Positions 25,410-33,955 of a DNA stretch of 64,000 nt are shown piece after piece. The stretch is from the NCBI RefSeq assembly GCF_000314735.2, contig NZ_KB375270.1, forward strand, positions 2,480,001-2,544,000, given 5' to 3'. The notes under the pieces were generated by a model. The model saw nothing but the letters and a program-made list of their open reading frames with translations, was not told the DNA's origin and searched no databases. Numbering within the stretch: position 1 is the stretch's first letter; each line of letters begins with the position of its first letter. Both the position numbers and the translations under genes were made by a program. Source of the DNA: Afipia felis ATCC 53690. Its GTDB lineage: Bacteria > Pseudomonadota > Alphaproteobacteria > Rhizobiales > Xanthobacteraceae.

Positions 25410-27058
25410 CTGTTATGAATGAAGTGAATGTACAGGTCGCACGCGCAGCGGTGCTGGATGAAGCTCATGTCGGCGATATCCGCGGGGCGCTCGGCACGAT
25501 CCGTGAAGGCGATTATGGCCCGCGCAAGGGCCTGGCTGCGCGATGGAAGACGTTGATCGCGATCCTCGGGCCCGGGTTGATCGTGATGGTCGGCGACAAC
25601 GACGCCGGTGCGTTCGGGACTTATGCCCAGGCCGGCCAGAACTACGGCACCACGCTGCTATGGACGCTGCTGCTGCTGATCCCGGTGCTCTACGTCAATC
25701 AAGAGATGGTGGTTCGCCTTGGCGCTGTGACCGGTGTCGGGCATGCGCGCCTTATCTTCGAGCGGTTCGGCAAATTCTGGGGCGCATTCAGCGTCATCGA
25801 TCTATTCCTGCTCAACGCGTTGACGCTGGTGACCGAGTTCATCGGCGTGAGCCTCGCGCTGAGCTATCTGGGTCTGTCGCAATTCTGGGGTGTCATCGTA
25901 TCGGCGCTGGTGGTGATGGTCGCCGTCAGTACCGGTGATTTCCGTCGCTTCGAACGGTTTGCGATCGCCCTCGTTTTCGGCAGCCTGCTATTGATTCCGA
26001 TCTTTCTGATGGTGCATCCGCCGATCGGCCAGATCGCCACAGACTTCTTCGTGCCGAGAATGCCGGCGGACGGCAAGTTGAACGAGGTGATGTTGCTGAT
26101 CATCGCTATCGTCGGGACCACTGTTGCGCCGTGGCAGCTATTCTTCCAGCAGAGCTACATCGTCGACAAGCGCATTACACCACGCTTCATACGTTATGAG
26201 CGATGGGACCTCTGCATCGGCATCATTCTGGTGGTGCTCGGCGCGGTCGCGATGATGAGTTTTGCGGCTGCAGTCTTTGCCGGCCGGCCCGAATTCGGCA
26301 ACTACACCGATGCGCTCGGTACCGCCGTTGGGTTGGAGAAGTATGCCGGCCGGCTTCCCGCAGTGCTGTTTGCGCTTGCGCTGCTCGACGCCAGCATCAT
26401 CGGGGCTGCCGCTGTCTCATTGTCGACGGCATATGCTATCGGCGACGTGTTCTCCCTCAAGCACTCGTTGCATCGCAAGCCGCAGGACGCGAAGGGATTT
26501 TACGGTGTCTACTTCGGCCTCATCGTTCTGGCGGCAGTGTTGGTGCTGACACCGGGGACGCCGCTCGGTTTGCTTACCAATGCAGTGCAGACCCTCGCAG
26601 GCGTATTGTTACCGAGCGCGACGGTGTTCTTGCTCCTGTTGTGCAACGATAAGGCCGTGCTTGGTCCGTGGGCCAACTCGTGGAAGCTGAATGTCTTCAC
26701 GGGTGCAGTGATTGCGGCATTGGTGATGCTGTCGACCATTCTTACGGCTTCCGTGCTGTTTCCGGACATGAATGAACAATGGATCGTCGGGATTCTGATC
26801 GGTGGCAGCATCCTCGCGGTTGTGGTGACCGTTCTGACCAAGCTGTACCAACTGACCGAGCGCAAACCGCGCCGACGTATCGTCGCGTCGCGCCAGTTGG
26901 ACCCGGACACTTGGCGCATGCCACCGCTTGGTCAGTTGCCACCAGCCAAGCTCAGCGTGTTGAGCCGGATCTGGATGATTGTGCTGCGTGGCTATCTCGT
27001 GGTTGCCGGAGGACTCGTCCTGTTCCGCATCTTCGAGCTGGCGACGGCGGGCGCATGA
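25406..27058 (+). CDS. Divergent Nramp-family divalent metal transporter
   Basis: A 550-residue membrane protein with about 11 helices and a long N-terminal extension. Helix 1 has GDNDAGAFGTY (D64-N65-D66-A67-G68) instead of the canonical DPGN, and helix 6 has TTVAPWQLFF (A241-P242) in place of MPH. Loss of the metal-coordinating Met is a feature I associate with Nramp-related Mg2+ transporters, so Mg2+ or Mn2+ is likelier than Fe2+. It overlaps the HisE-like gene and is followed by a small frame and a porin. Confidence 0.85.
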   Translation: MTVMNEVNVQVARAAVLDEAHVGDIRGALGTIREGDYGPRKGLAARWKTLIAILGPGLIVMVGDNDAGAFGTYAQAGQNYGTTLLWTLLLLIPVLYVNQEMVVRLGAVTGVGHARLIFERFGKFWGAFSVIDLFLLNALTLVTEFIGVSLALSYLGLSQFWGVIVSALVVMVAVSTGDFRRFERFAIALVFGSLLLIPIFLMVHPPIGQIATDFFVPRMPADGKLNEVMLLIIAIVGTTVAPWQLFFQQSYIVDKRITPRFIRYERWDLCIGIILVVLGAVAMMSFAAAVFAGRPEFGNYTDALGTAVGLEKYAGRLPAVLFALALLDASIIGAAAVSLSTAYAIGDVFSLKHSLHRKPQDAKGFYGVYFGLIVLAAVLVLTPGTPLGLLTNAVQTLAGVLLPSATVFLLLLCNDKAVLGPWANSWKLNVFTGAVIAALVMLSTILTASVLFPDMNEQWIVGILIGGSILAVVVTVLTKLYQLTERKPRRRIVASRQLDPDTWRMPPLGQLPPAKLSVLSRIWMIVLRGYLVVAGGLVLFRIFELATAGA

Positions 27059-27270
27059 GCTCAAGGGCGATGGAGCGTGCACGGCAGTCTGGCGCGCTCC
27101 TCCTGCTCAAGCTGGCACGCCTGATGCTGCGCGGCGTCGTTGCGCTCCGCGTCCCGAGCCTTTCGCTTCGGTGCTCGCTTTCGATTGTGAGCGCGCTTGA
27201 GCGAATGGGAGCAAGGCTGCTGCTGGGGCATCGAGGTCGCCACAGGCGTGATTTCTGCGACGAAGACTGA
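27055..27270 (+). CDS. Possible small basic protein coupled to the Nramp-like gene
   Basis: A 71-residue frame whose ATG overlaps the transporter stop in an ATGA arrangement. It encodes a Leu/Arg-rich amphipathic sequence (SGALLLLKLARLMLRGVVAL in its first third) and a basic, acidic-ended tail. The four-base overlap supports translation; there is no recognisable family, and it may be spurious. Confidence 0.3.
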   Translation: MSSRAMERARQSGALLLLKLARLMLRGVVALRVPSLSLRCSLSIVSALERMGARLLLGHRGRHRRDFCDED

Positions 27271-27437
27271 CTGTATGCAGCGCCGGCGCAGGGGAACCGC
27301 GTCAGGTGCTGCATGGGGGATTTATCGAGCCGGTTCGGCTCACACGTCAACAGGTTTGCAGGTCGCCGCAGCTTCAACATGCGTGTTGAGGCGCCGGATG
27401 GACCGCGATTGCTCAATTCAAGGACTGTGGGGACAAC

Positions 27438-29429
27438 ATGAAAGGAATCTGCATCGTGGCGGGAGGCATCCACGCCATCATCGTAACAAGCACGTGCGTA
27501 TCGGCCGCAGATTTGCCACTCAAGACGCCGATTGCGAATGCCTATGATTGGACCGGACTGTATGTGGGCGGCCATGTCGGCTATGGCCGGGGAAAGGTTG
27601 CCTCCGATTTGGGAGCTCAGGGCTTCTTATTTTCAAAAGCATCGTTTGGTGCTCTCTATGGAGGCGCGCAGATCGGTTACAATTACCTGCTGCCTTCGCA
27701 CGTTCTGCTTGGGGCGGAGGTGGACCTCTCGTTTCCAAACTATCTCAACGCCGACGACGTGGTCTGGTCAGGGATGGGAACTCCGGGCGGTACCACCGAG
27801 AAAATCGATTACATCGGGACCTTGCGTGGTCGTCTCGGCTATGCGTCTGATCAGTGGCTGGTCTACGCGACTGGAGGACTTGCGTGGTCGAGCGGGCATT
27901 TCTTTGCAGTCGATCTAGCGTCGGGTGCTGAACAAACGCTCTCGCAGGTTCGGACCGGATGGGCTGCTGGTGGTGGTGTCGAGTTCGCGTTCGATGCACG
28001 CTGGAATGCACGTCTCGAATATCTATACAGCCAGCTTGGTCCCGCCAGTGTTGCGTTCACGTCGGGTGAGCAATACGGCTCGCGCTTCGACATGCACATG
28101 ATCCGGCTTGGCCTCAATTATAAGCTCACCGGTGGCACGGATGCTGCCACGCCAAAGATAGATGCCTCGTTGCAGGATAACAGCGATGTTTGGGAGATTC
28201 ACGGCCAGACGACCTATGTTCAGCAGGGCTATCCGAAATTCCATGCGCTCTATTCAGGCCCGAACAGTCTGCCGACATCGGCGCAGACCAAGAGCACATG
28301 GACGGCAAGTGTCTTCATTGGCGTCAGACCGTGGGATGGCGGCGAGATCTACTACAATCCTGAACTGCTTCAGGGGTTCGGACTGAGCAGCACGGTCGGC
28401 GCGGGTGGCTTCCCGAACGGCGAAGCGCAGAAGTCGGACTTTCTGTATCCGCACTACAATTCGTCACGGCTGTTTTTGCGTCAGACGTTCGGGTTGGGCG
28501 GAGAACAGGAAACGGTCGAGAGCGGCTATGGTCAGATGGCCGGGAAGAAGGACATCTCGCGGGTGACAGTTCAGGTCGGTAAATTTGCCGTGCACGATGT
28601 TTTCGACAGCAATGCATATGCACAGGATCCCCGCGTGGATTTCCTCAATTGGTCGATCTGGGCTGCGGGTGCGTTCGATTATCCGGCAGACAAGGTCGGG
28701 CTGACCTATGGTGCCGTAGCTGAGCTGAATCAGAAATCCTGGGCCCTGCGCACTGGATATTTCCTGATTGGAAATGAGCCGAATTCAAACAACTTCGATA
28801 TGGCCCTGTTCAAGCGAGGCGGTTATGTCACCGAGCTTGAGACTCGCTACGCCTTGTTCGGGCACCCCGGCAAACTCCGCGTCACAGGCTGGTTGCACGA
28901 GTCGTTCTCCGGCAGCTATCGTGACGCGGTCAATCTCGTCCTGGCGAACCCGGGTCTCGATCCTACCGATGCGATCGTCAGCACGCGTCAAGGTCGTACC
29001 AAATACGGCTATATCTTCAACCTGGAGCAGTCGGTCACGGATGACATCGGCGTGTTCGCGCGCTGGAGCTGGAATAGCGGCACGAATGAGATTTCGGCTT
29101 TCACCGATATCGATTCCAGTCTGTCATTCGGCACGTCTATTGGCGGTGCCGCGTGGGGACGCCCGAGCGATAAAATCGGTATTGCCGGAGCCATCAACGG
29201 ACTTTCCAAGGATCACCGGGATTATATCGCTGCTGGAGGTCTGGGAATTCTGATCGGCGATGGCGCGCTCAACTACAGGAACGAGAAGATTCTCGAAGCC
29301 TACTACGCTTACAGCTTCAATAAATGGAGCACGCTGACATTCGACTATCAATTCCTCGCGGACCCCGCCTACAACGCGGATCGTGGCCCCATCTCGGTGT
29401 TCTCGGTGCGGGCGCATGCGGAGTTCTAG
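27438..29429 (+). CDS. Outer-membrane protein: Omp31-like barrel fused to an OprB-like porin
   Basis: A 663-residue secreted protein. After a signal peptide (about residues 1-24) comes an eight-stranded Omp25/31-type barrel with DWTGLYVGGHVGYGRG near its start and ARLEYLYSQLG / HMIRLGLNYKL near its end (to about residue 232). Residues 245-663 match carbohydrate-selective OprB porins: DVWEIHGQTTYVQQGYPKF, DVFDSNAYAQDPRVDFLNW, and the C-terminal SVFSVRAHAEF ending in Phe. Two barrels in one chain is unusual but occurs in bradyrhizobia. It follows the Nramp genes by 170-380 bases and may admit the metal or its chelate. Confidence 0.85.
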   Translation: MKGICIVAGGIHAIIVTSTCVSAADLPLKTPIANAYDWTGLYVGGHVGYGRGKVASDLGAQGFLFSKASFGALYGGAQIGYNYLLPSHVLLGAEVDLSFPNYLNADDVVWSGMGTPGGTTEKIDYIGTLRGRLGYASDQWLVYATGGLAWSSGHFFAVDLASGAEQTLSQVRTGWAAGGGVEFAFDARWNARLEYLYSQLGPASVAFTSGEQYGSRFDMHMIRLGLNYKLTGGTDAATPKIDASLQDNSDVWEIHGQTTYVQQGYPKFHALYSGPNSLPTSAQTKSTWTASVFIGVRPWDGGEIYYNPELLQGFGLSSTVGAGGFPNGEAQKSDFLYPHYNSSRLFLRQTFGLGGEQETVESGYGQMAGKKDISRVTVQVGKFAVHDVFDSNAYAQDPRVDFLNWSIWAAGAFDYPADKVGLTYGAVAELNQKSWALRTGYFLIGNEPNSNNFDMALFKRGGYVTELETRYALFGHPGKLRVTGWLHESFSGSYRDAVNLVLANPGLDPTDAIVSTRQGRTKYGYIFNLEQSVTDDIGVFARWSWNSGTNEISAFTDIDSSLSFGTSIGGAAWGRPSDKIGIAGAINGLSKDHRDYIAAGGLGILIGDGALNYRNEKILEAYYAYSFNKWSTLTFDYQFLADPAYNADRGPISVFSVRAHAEF

Positions 29430-29629
29430 ATCGTGCGCATTCCCCGTCGGAGCATGGATCTTGCAACGATTGCCTCGAATAACTTCAAAAACCGGTCTCA
29501 GAGTTTGTTGTCAGCACCGAGCGCTCTCATCGAACATCAGCCCAGGCTGTCATGAATATGTTTGCGCGATGGTACGAACAGCTTGGGTTCGTCGGCTGTT
29601 CAAGCCATTCGGGATGACGAACCTTCATC

Positions 29630-29735
29630 ACGAACGCAGCCCGGAAGATATCGCTAGCAGGAGGATCGCTGCGTGACGTCCAGATGCTGACCGGTCACAG
29701 CAGCCCTGGCATGCCCAAAACTAAATTTGGGCCCA
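29630..29735 (+). pseudogene. Degenerate tyrosine-recombinase C-terminal fragment
   Basis: In one frame the sequence reads AGGSLRDVQMLTGHSSPGM, which matches the C-terminal box of XerC-like integrases (GxSLRDVQxLxGHSS). No upstream catalytic domain, start or matching downstream end exists, and the tyrosine box is missing. It is probably the scar of an earlier integration at this site, just before the island integrase. Confidence 0.5.
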
Positions 29736-29792
29736 TTGCGTTTGGCCTCAAACACCTATGTATCTGATATATATAGTATTTCTGTGATATTC

Positions 29793-29804
29793 TGGCGGAG
29801 AGAG
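29793..29804 (-). other. Candidate attachment core: tRNA-Ser-like 3' end
   Basis: TGGCGGAGAGAG is the reverse complement of CTCTCTCCGCCA, the typical 3' acceptor end plus CCA of a tRNA-Ser. No tRNA body follows to the right, so only the last 12 bases are present, as expected for one attachment site of an element integrated into a tRNA-Ser gene. A GCTTGG-AGT-CCAAGC dyad lies at 29814-29828. The partner site is not in the window. Confidence 0.35.
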
Positions 29805-29932
29805 CGTCTTTCCGCTTGGAGTCCAAGCAAATCCAGCCAGGTCCAACTTATCCTTTAATTCCAGGCACTATTTCAATTTTCTCGTCCAGAACCGTCGAAC
29901 TTAATCCTGCCAAATCCTAAAAGTTTTGTGGT

Positions 29933-31126
29933 ATGGATTGTGGGATGAGCGGCAAACATCCCCATAAAGTTCTTTCAACCGTTCGCATCAATTCGATCAA
30001 ATCAAAGGGTCGATTTGCCGACGGCAACGGGCTCTACCTCGTTGTCGATCCATCCGGTGCAAAGCGCTGGGTCCTGCGGACAATGGTTCGGGGAAAACGG
30101 CGGGACGTCGGGCTTGGGGGATTGAAGCTGGTGTCCCTTGCCGAGGCGAGGGAAAAAGCCGCCGAGTTTCGGAAGATGGCGCGGGAGGGCGGCGATCCCG
30201 TGGCGGAGCGTCGTAAGGCCACCAAAAAAGCCCCAACGTTCAAGGAAGCCGCTAAGGCCGTATACGAAAGCTACAAAGCTGCCTGGAAGAACCCCAAGCA
30301 CGTTGCTCAGTGGATCAGCAGCATGGAGGCCTATGCGTTCCCTACCATTGGGACGTTACGCGTCGACGAGATCGAGACCACGGACGTCATGAGAGTCCTG
30401 TCTCCCATTTGGCTGTCCAAGCCCGAGACGGCGCGGCGGATTCGTCAGAGAATGAAGACGACTCTCGACTGGGCCAAAGCCTCCGGGTTTCGCTCAGGCG
30501 ACAACCCAGTGGAGGGCGTGACCAGCGGTCTGCCGAAGCACACCGACAGAGACAACCATTTCCAAGCCATTCCATATAAGGAAGTGCCCAAGTTCGTCGC
30601 CGCTCTCCGAGATTCAAATACCAACGAGATCATCCGTCTCGCGTTTGAATTGCTGATTTTGACGGCGACCAGAACCAACGAGGTCTTGAATACGGATTGG
30701 GCTGAGGTCGACCTGCAGAAGAAGATTTGGACCATTCCCGCATCACGGATGAAGATGTCCAGAGAGCACCGGGTACCTCTTTCAGGGCGCGCTCTGGAGC
30801 TTTTTAAGTGCGCGCAAAAGGTTGGCAATGAGGAAGGTTTAGTTTTTCCGGGGCGCGACAACGAAAAGCCCCTATCCAACATGGCGTTCTTGATGACCAT
30901 TCGGCGGATGGGGTTCGAGTTCACGGCCCATGGGTTTCGTTCCGCTTTCCGAGACTGGGCAGCCGAGACGACGAACTTTCCACGCGACGTCTGTGAAATG
31001 GCACTCGCTCATGCGATCAAGAATAAGACGGAAGCAGCTTATCGTCGTGGCGACTTGTTTGAAAAACGCTGCGATTTAATGGATGCGTGGGCTCGGTATG
31101 TGGAGGAGAGACAGAATGGTAGATAA
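29933..31126 (+). CDS. int: P4-type tyrosine integrase (DUF4102 + phage integrase)
   Basis: A 397-residue site-specific recombinase. The N-terminal arm-binding domain has FADGNGLYLVVDPSGAKRWVL and LGGLKLVSLAEAREKAAEF; the catalytic domain shows the Arg in TATRTNEVL, HGFRSAFRDWA (H-x-x-R), the second His in LAHAI and the nucleophile in AAYRRGD. All catalytic residues are present, so it looks functional. It is the first gene of the island and overlaps the next gene by 11 bases. An ATG four codons downstream is an alternative start. Confidence 0.95.
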   Translation: MDCGMSGKHPHKVLSTVRINSIKSKGRFADGNGLYLVVDPSGAKRWVLRTMVRGKRRDVGLGGLKLVSLAEAREKAAEFRKMAREGGDPVAERRKATKKAPTFKEAAKAVYESYKAAWKNPKHVAQWISSMEAYAFPTIGTLRVDEIETTDVMRVLSPIWLSKPETARRIRQRMKTTLDWAKASGFRSGDNPVEGVTSGLPKHTDRDNHFQAIPYKEVPKFVAALRDSNTNEIIRLAFELLILTATRTNEVLNTDWAEVDLQKKIWTIPASRMKMSREHRVPLSGRALELFKCAQKVGNEEGLVFPGRDNEKPLSNMAFLMTIRRMGFEFTAHGFRSAFRDWAAETTNFPRDVCEMALAHAIKNKTEAAYRRGDLFEKRCDLMDAWARYVEERQNGR

Positions 31127-31958
31127 ACCCTTCAAGGAGAAGCTTGAAGAGGAGGTCGAGAATTTCCAGGAAATATACGAGCAGTTTGACAGACGTCTGA
31201 AAGACCTGTTCGAGAACGAACAATGCACCAATGTTTGGGACGGCTCGTTCAACGCGCCCTTTGATGAACTGCCAGGGGGAGGTGCTGCTGCCTCCAGCGA
31301 CGAGCTTGATGAGCAAGACCCTAATTTTGCGGTGCTTTACACCATTCGGTCGCTCAGGTTGCACGAGCTAAATTTCTTTACGGCGTTGAAATTTCAAGAG
31401 CTAAGTCCCGATTTCGCTGCAATATCCGATGCTTATGAATTGGGCGTTATAGACGCCAATGATGTGCCGCAACTTCAACGGATTTTCCGTACCGCTGCGG
31501 GTAATCCGCTTGTCCAAGGAGTCAAAACTGATCGATCTGACGCCATTTTTTGGAGAACCTTATTGGAAATCTTTTGTCGAGCATACGTCGGGAAGGTCGG
31601 CCGCCCGCCATGGGGCGACTTCGAATATCTGCAGCTGGCAATCGACCTGAACTGGATCTGTCATGAGAAGTTGAAGAGTTGGGACGTAAGCAAGGCCCGA
31701 GAGTACCTCAACTCAAACAAGGATTTTCGTAAGGGCTATCCGTCCAGTGAAGACCGAAATGCCGTTGGCGCTAGGCGTATTATGCAACTTGAAGAATGGG
31801 CGAAGTGCAAATTCGGCAAAAATTTTCTGTCGACAATTATCGAGACAAAACAAGACTTGGTTCTGAAACATATAAGAGAGATGCCCGCAAAAACGTACTT
31901 TTCCGACGACGCGTTAAAACAGATTATGGGATCTTTGCGTGCTCCGCGCGAGGGGTGA
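31116..31958 (+). CDS. Island protein of unknown function
   Basis: A 280-residue soluble, acidic, largely helical protein that I do not recognise. The N-terminus (FKEKLEEEVENFQEIYEQFD) is likely coiled coil; residues 25-65 hold a GG-rich acidic linker. No catalytic motif stands out. Its ATG lies within the last codons of the integrase gene, suggesting co-transcription and perhaps a role in mobility or regulation. Lower G+C than the flanking chromosome fits an acquired origin. Confidence 0.65.
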   Translation: MVDKPFKEKLEEEVENFQEIYEQFDRRLKDLFENEQCTNVWDGSFNAPFDELPGGGAAASSDELDEQDPNFAVLYTIRSLRLHELNFFTALKFQELSPDFAAISDAYELGVIDANDVPQLQRIFRTAAGNPLVQGVKTDRSDAIFWRTLLEIFCRAYVGKVGRPPWGDFEYLQLAIDLNWICHEKLKSWDVSKAREYLNSNKDFRKGYPSSEDRNAVGARRIMQLEEWAKCKFGKNFLSTIIETKQDLVLKHIREMPAKTYFSDDALKQIMGSLRAPREG

Positions 31959-32035
31959 GCCGCGCAATAATTCTCCCTATTAGTGCAAAACCAGACTGCG
32001 TAGATCGACCTCGTCAACAATGAGCGAGGTCAAAA

Positions 32036-32308
32036 ATGCAGTCTGGATTTCTCCGGTTGCCTTTCGTCATCAGTCCGAAGGGCCCTATCCCCTGTAGCAA
32101 ATCCACCTGGTGGGCAGGCGTAAAGTCTGGTCGTTTTCCTGAGCCCAGGCGCAACGGAAGAATGACCTTCTGGCATCGGGACGATATCGCGGAACTTATT
32201 GAACTGCTGAAAGATAATCTCGACTGGCGGCACCGGCAAAACCCGTCAAGCGAGCTACAATCTCGGAAAACCTGCAACGATCCAGGTGAAGGAGGTCGTG
32301 CATCATGA
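32036..32308 (+). CDS. AlpA-like helix-turn-helix regulator/excisionase
   Basis: A 90-residue protein of the AlpA/MerR-like excisionase type: GFLRLPFVISPKGPIPCSKST, then WWAGVKSGRFPEPRR and a FWHRDDIAELIELL helix, as in P4-island AlpA proteins that recognise DNA and control integrase or island genes. Its stop overlaps the next start in an ATGA arrangement, placing it at the head of the modification operon, so it may also be that operon's regulator. Confidence 0.85.
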   Translation: MQSGFLRLPFVISPKGPIPCSKSTWWAGVKSGRFPEPRRNGRMTFWHRDDIAELIELLKDNLDWRHRQNPSSELQSRKTCNDPGEGGRAS

Positions 32309-33324
32309 CCTCCGCAGTCTCAGTGCTCGTGGATCAGGATGAGGGCGCGCAGCCGTCACTTGGAACGAGCTTGATAGTGCCCGATAATCCGGAAGAGGCA
32401 GCTGATGCTGTTGTGTCCGGCCACGTTGAAACGTGCGAATCGTATATTCGGCATGTCGCTGGATTGGTCTATCTGTGCTGCAACAAATTCCAAGCCGAAG
32501 ATGAGCGGACTCGCTTTTCAAAGCGGCTTGAAGAGCTGTGCTTTCTCTCGGCGAGAGATGCGGCCGCGCCTGAGCGCACAAGCAGCAAGCTTTCCATGTT
32601 GAAGAAGGTCGGAAAGCACGCAGATATCTTTTGCGGTTCTCGCGTGCTTCCATTTCTCGCGCCGGAACATTCAAAGCTTTATCAGCTTGCACTCTTGCTT
32701 GAACTGCTCGAATGCGACACCGACCGGTTTGTTAGCGAGCTGAACTGGCTTGGCTCTGATTTCACGCGCGACGACGTGATCGCTCGCATAGCTGGAATTA
32801 AATCGGGTGCGCCGCCGCAAGAGGCTTCGGCTGAGCCAAATCCGGAGGAGCATTCTGCATCCTCGCCAGTTGCTAGCGATACCACTCCGTTCGACCTAGT
32901 TGCCGGGACGGTCACAGCTAACGATGCCCGTATCCTTCGGCGCGACCCGGTGGACCCTGCCGAATGGGATCGCCTTCTGCCCAGGCCGGTCCTTTCTGAA
33001 AGCGCGGCCCTTGTCATTATCACCAAGCTTTCCGAACTCAGCGTGGTCGAAATGCGACTGGCTCCGCATTTTGGATTTAGCCGTATCGAGCACATTTTTG
33101 TGGTCGGCGATGCGGGTGCAATCGACCTGATCGACCAGCAAGTCATGGTCGTGGCCACTCGCGGCAAGACGGATTGCGCAGTTCCCGAGACGTCTATTCC
33201 AACGTCAGACAGCCCTTGTGATTCAGCAGTTGCATTTTTCGGCAACGCAGAAAGGAAATTCCAGCTTTTTAGCGGTTCTGGCGTTCGCGACGGTTGGGAA
33301 GCCCTCAGATGGAACGAGGCCTGA
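32305..33324 (+). CDS. MT-A70-like protein with degenerate catalytic motif
   Basis: A 339-residue two-part protein. Residues 40-165 are helical, with KLSMLKKVGKHADIF and LAPEHSKLYQLALLLELL, a segment seen before MT-A70-type domains of mobile elements. Residues about 196-339 follow the MT-A70 fold: FDLVAGTVTAND where DPPW should stand, LPRPVLSESAALVIITKLSE, HFGFSRIEHIFVV, VMVVATRGK, and the closing RKFQLFSGSGVRDGWEALRW, which corresponds to the KLELFAR..GW end of the family. Because DPPW is lost it is probably a non-catalytic, DNA- or partner-binding subunit. The assignment is from eye alignment only. Confidence 0.55.
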   Translation: MTSAVSVLVDQDEGAQPSLGTSLIVPDNPEEAADAVVSGHVETCESYIRHVAGLVYLCCNKFQAEDERTRFSKRLEELCFLSARDAAAPERTSSKLSMLKKVGKHADIFCGSRVLPFLAPEHSKLYQLALLLELLECDTDRFVSELNWLGSDFTRDDVIARIAGIKSGAPPQEASAEPNPEEHSASSPVASDTTPFDLVAGTVTANDARILRRDPVDPAEWDRLLPRPVLSESAALVIITKLSELSVVEMRLAPHFGFSRIEHIFVVGDAGAIDLIDQQVMVVATRGKTDCAVPETSIPTSDSPCDSAVAFFGNAERKFQLFSGSGVRDGWEALRWNEA

Positions 33325-33325
33325 T

Positions 33326-33955
33326 ATGGGACCGGCCGGTCTGATGCCGTTGCTTGGACGCATTGTTGCGTCTCAGACGGTCAATCGCGATGTCGCCCTC
33401 CTGCTGTCGGGGGGTATCGACAGCTATTCGGTCGGCGTCGCCTGCGAGCGCGAGGGCAAGCGTGTGATTGCCTACACGTATGAGTTGGAAGGCATTCCGT
33501 CTGTTGATCGAACCAAGGCGGAAATCTTGGCTCGCCGTCACGGCTGGCCGTTGAAGGTCGTTATCGTTCCGACCGGGGACATCGCAAACGACTTTTTCCG
33601 CTTGGTCGGCGTTTGGAGATGCCGGAAGAAGACCCACGTCGAAGTGATGTTTCCCATGATGTACGTGCTGTCTGCCATCGACGAGCAAGACGTGTTCGCC
33701 GGTTGGAATGCCGACGATCACTACGCCAACACGGCTGAGGATCAGCGAAAGCTCGCTGTCCTTCGTCGGAACGGCGCGACCGCCAATAAACTGATCGCAG
33801 CCTTCGATGATCTCCGGCGCAATCGGTACGCCGCCCACGATGCCTCAGAGTCCCAAGACACTTTTTGGATTGCTTCTCAGATCGCCTCGGCTGCTGGGAA
33901 GAGACTTTTGGACCCGTATACCAATGACACCATCCGCCAATTCTTCTCGCTTTGA
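33326..33955 (+). CDS. PP-loop ATP pyrophosphatase, asparagine-synthase-like
   Basis: A 209-residue protein with the PP-loop LLSGGIDSYSV (S28-G-G-I-D-S33), which binds ATP for substrate adenylation. Downstream, VMFPMMYVLSAI and DVFAGWNADDHYANT align with the P-x-Y-LL and SGEGADELFGGY regions of asparagine synthetase B, closer than to QueC or DndC, since the Cys-rich zinc or Fe-S motifs of those are absent. There is no glutaminase domain. It begins one base after the MT-A70-like gene and overlaps the methyltransferase by 32 bases. An adenylating, amide-forming role on a carboxylate is inferred. Confidence 0.75.
   Translation: MGPAGLMPLLGRIVASQTVNRDVALLLSGGIDSYSVGVACEREGKRVIAYTYELEGIPSVDRTKAEILARRHGWPLKVVIVPTGDIANDFFRLVGVWRCRKKTHVEVMFPMMYVLSAIDEQDVFAGWNADDHYANTAEDQRKLAVLRRNGATANKLIAAFDDLRRNRYAAHDASESQDTFWIASQIASAAGKRLLDPYTNDTIRQFFSL

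Noticed and set aside
29760..29932. Full tRNA gene before the integrase
   Set aside because: Only a 12-base 3'-end match is found; no T-arm, anticodon or D-arm sequence can be aligned.
33326..33955. QueC or DndC (deazaguanine or phosphorothioate) assignment
   Set aside because: The Cys-rich zinc and Fe-S motifs of those families are missing and no dpd, dnd or queuosine genes are near; the asparagine-synthase-like regions fit better.
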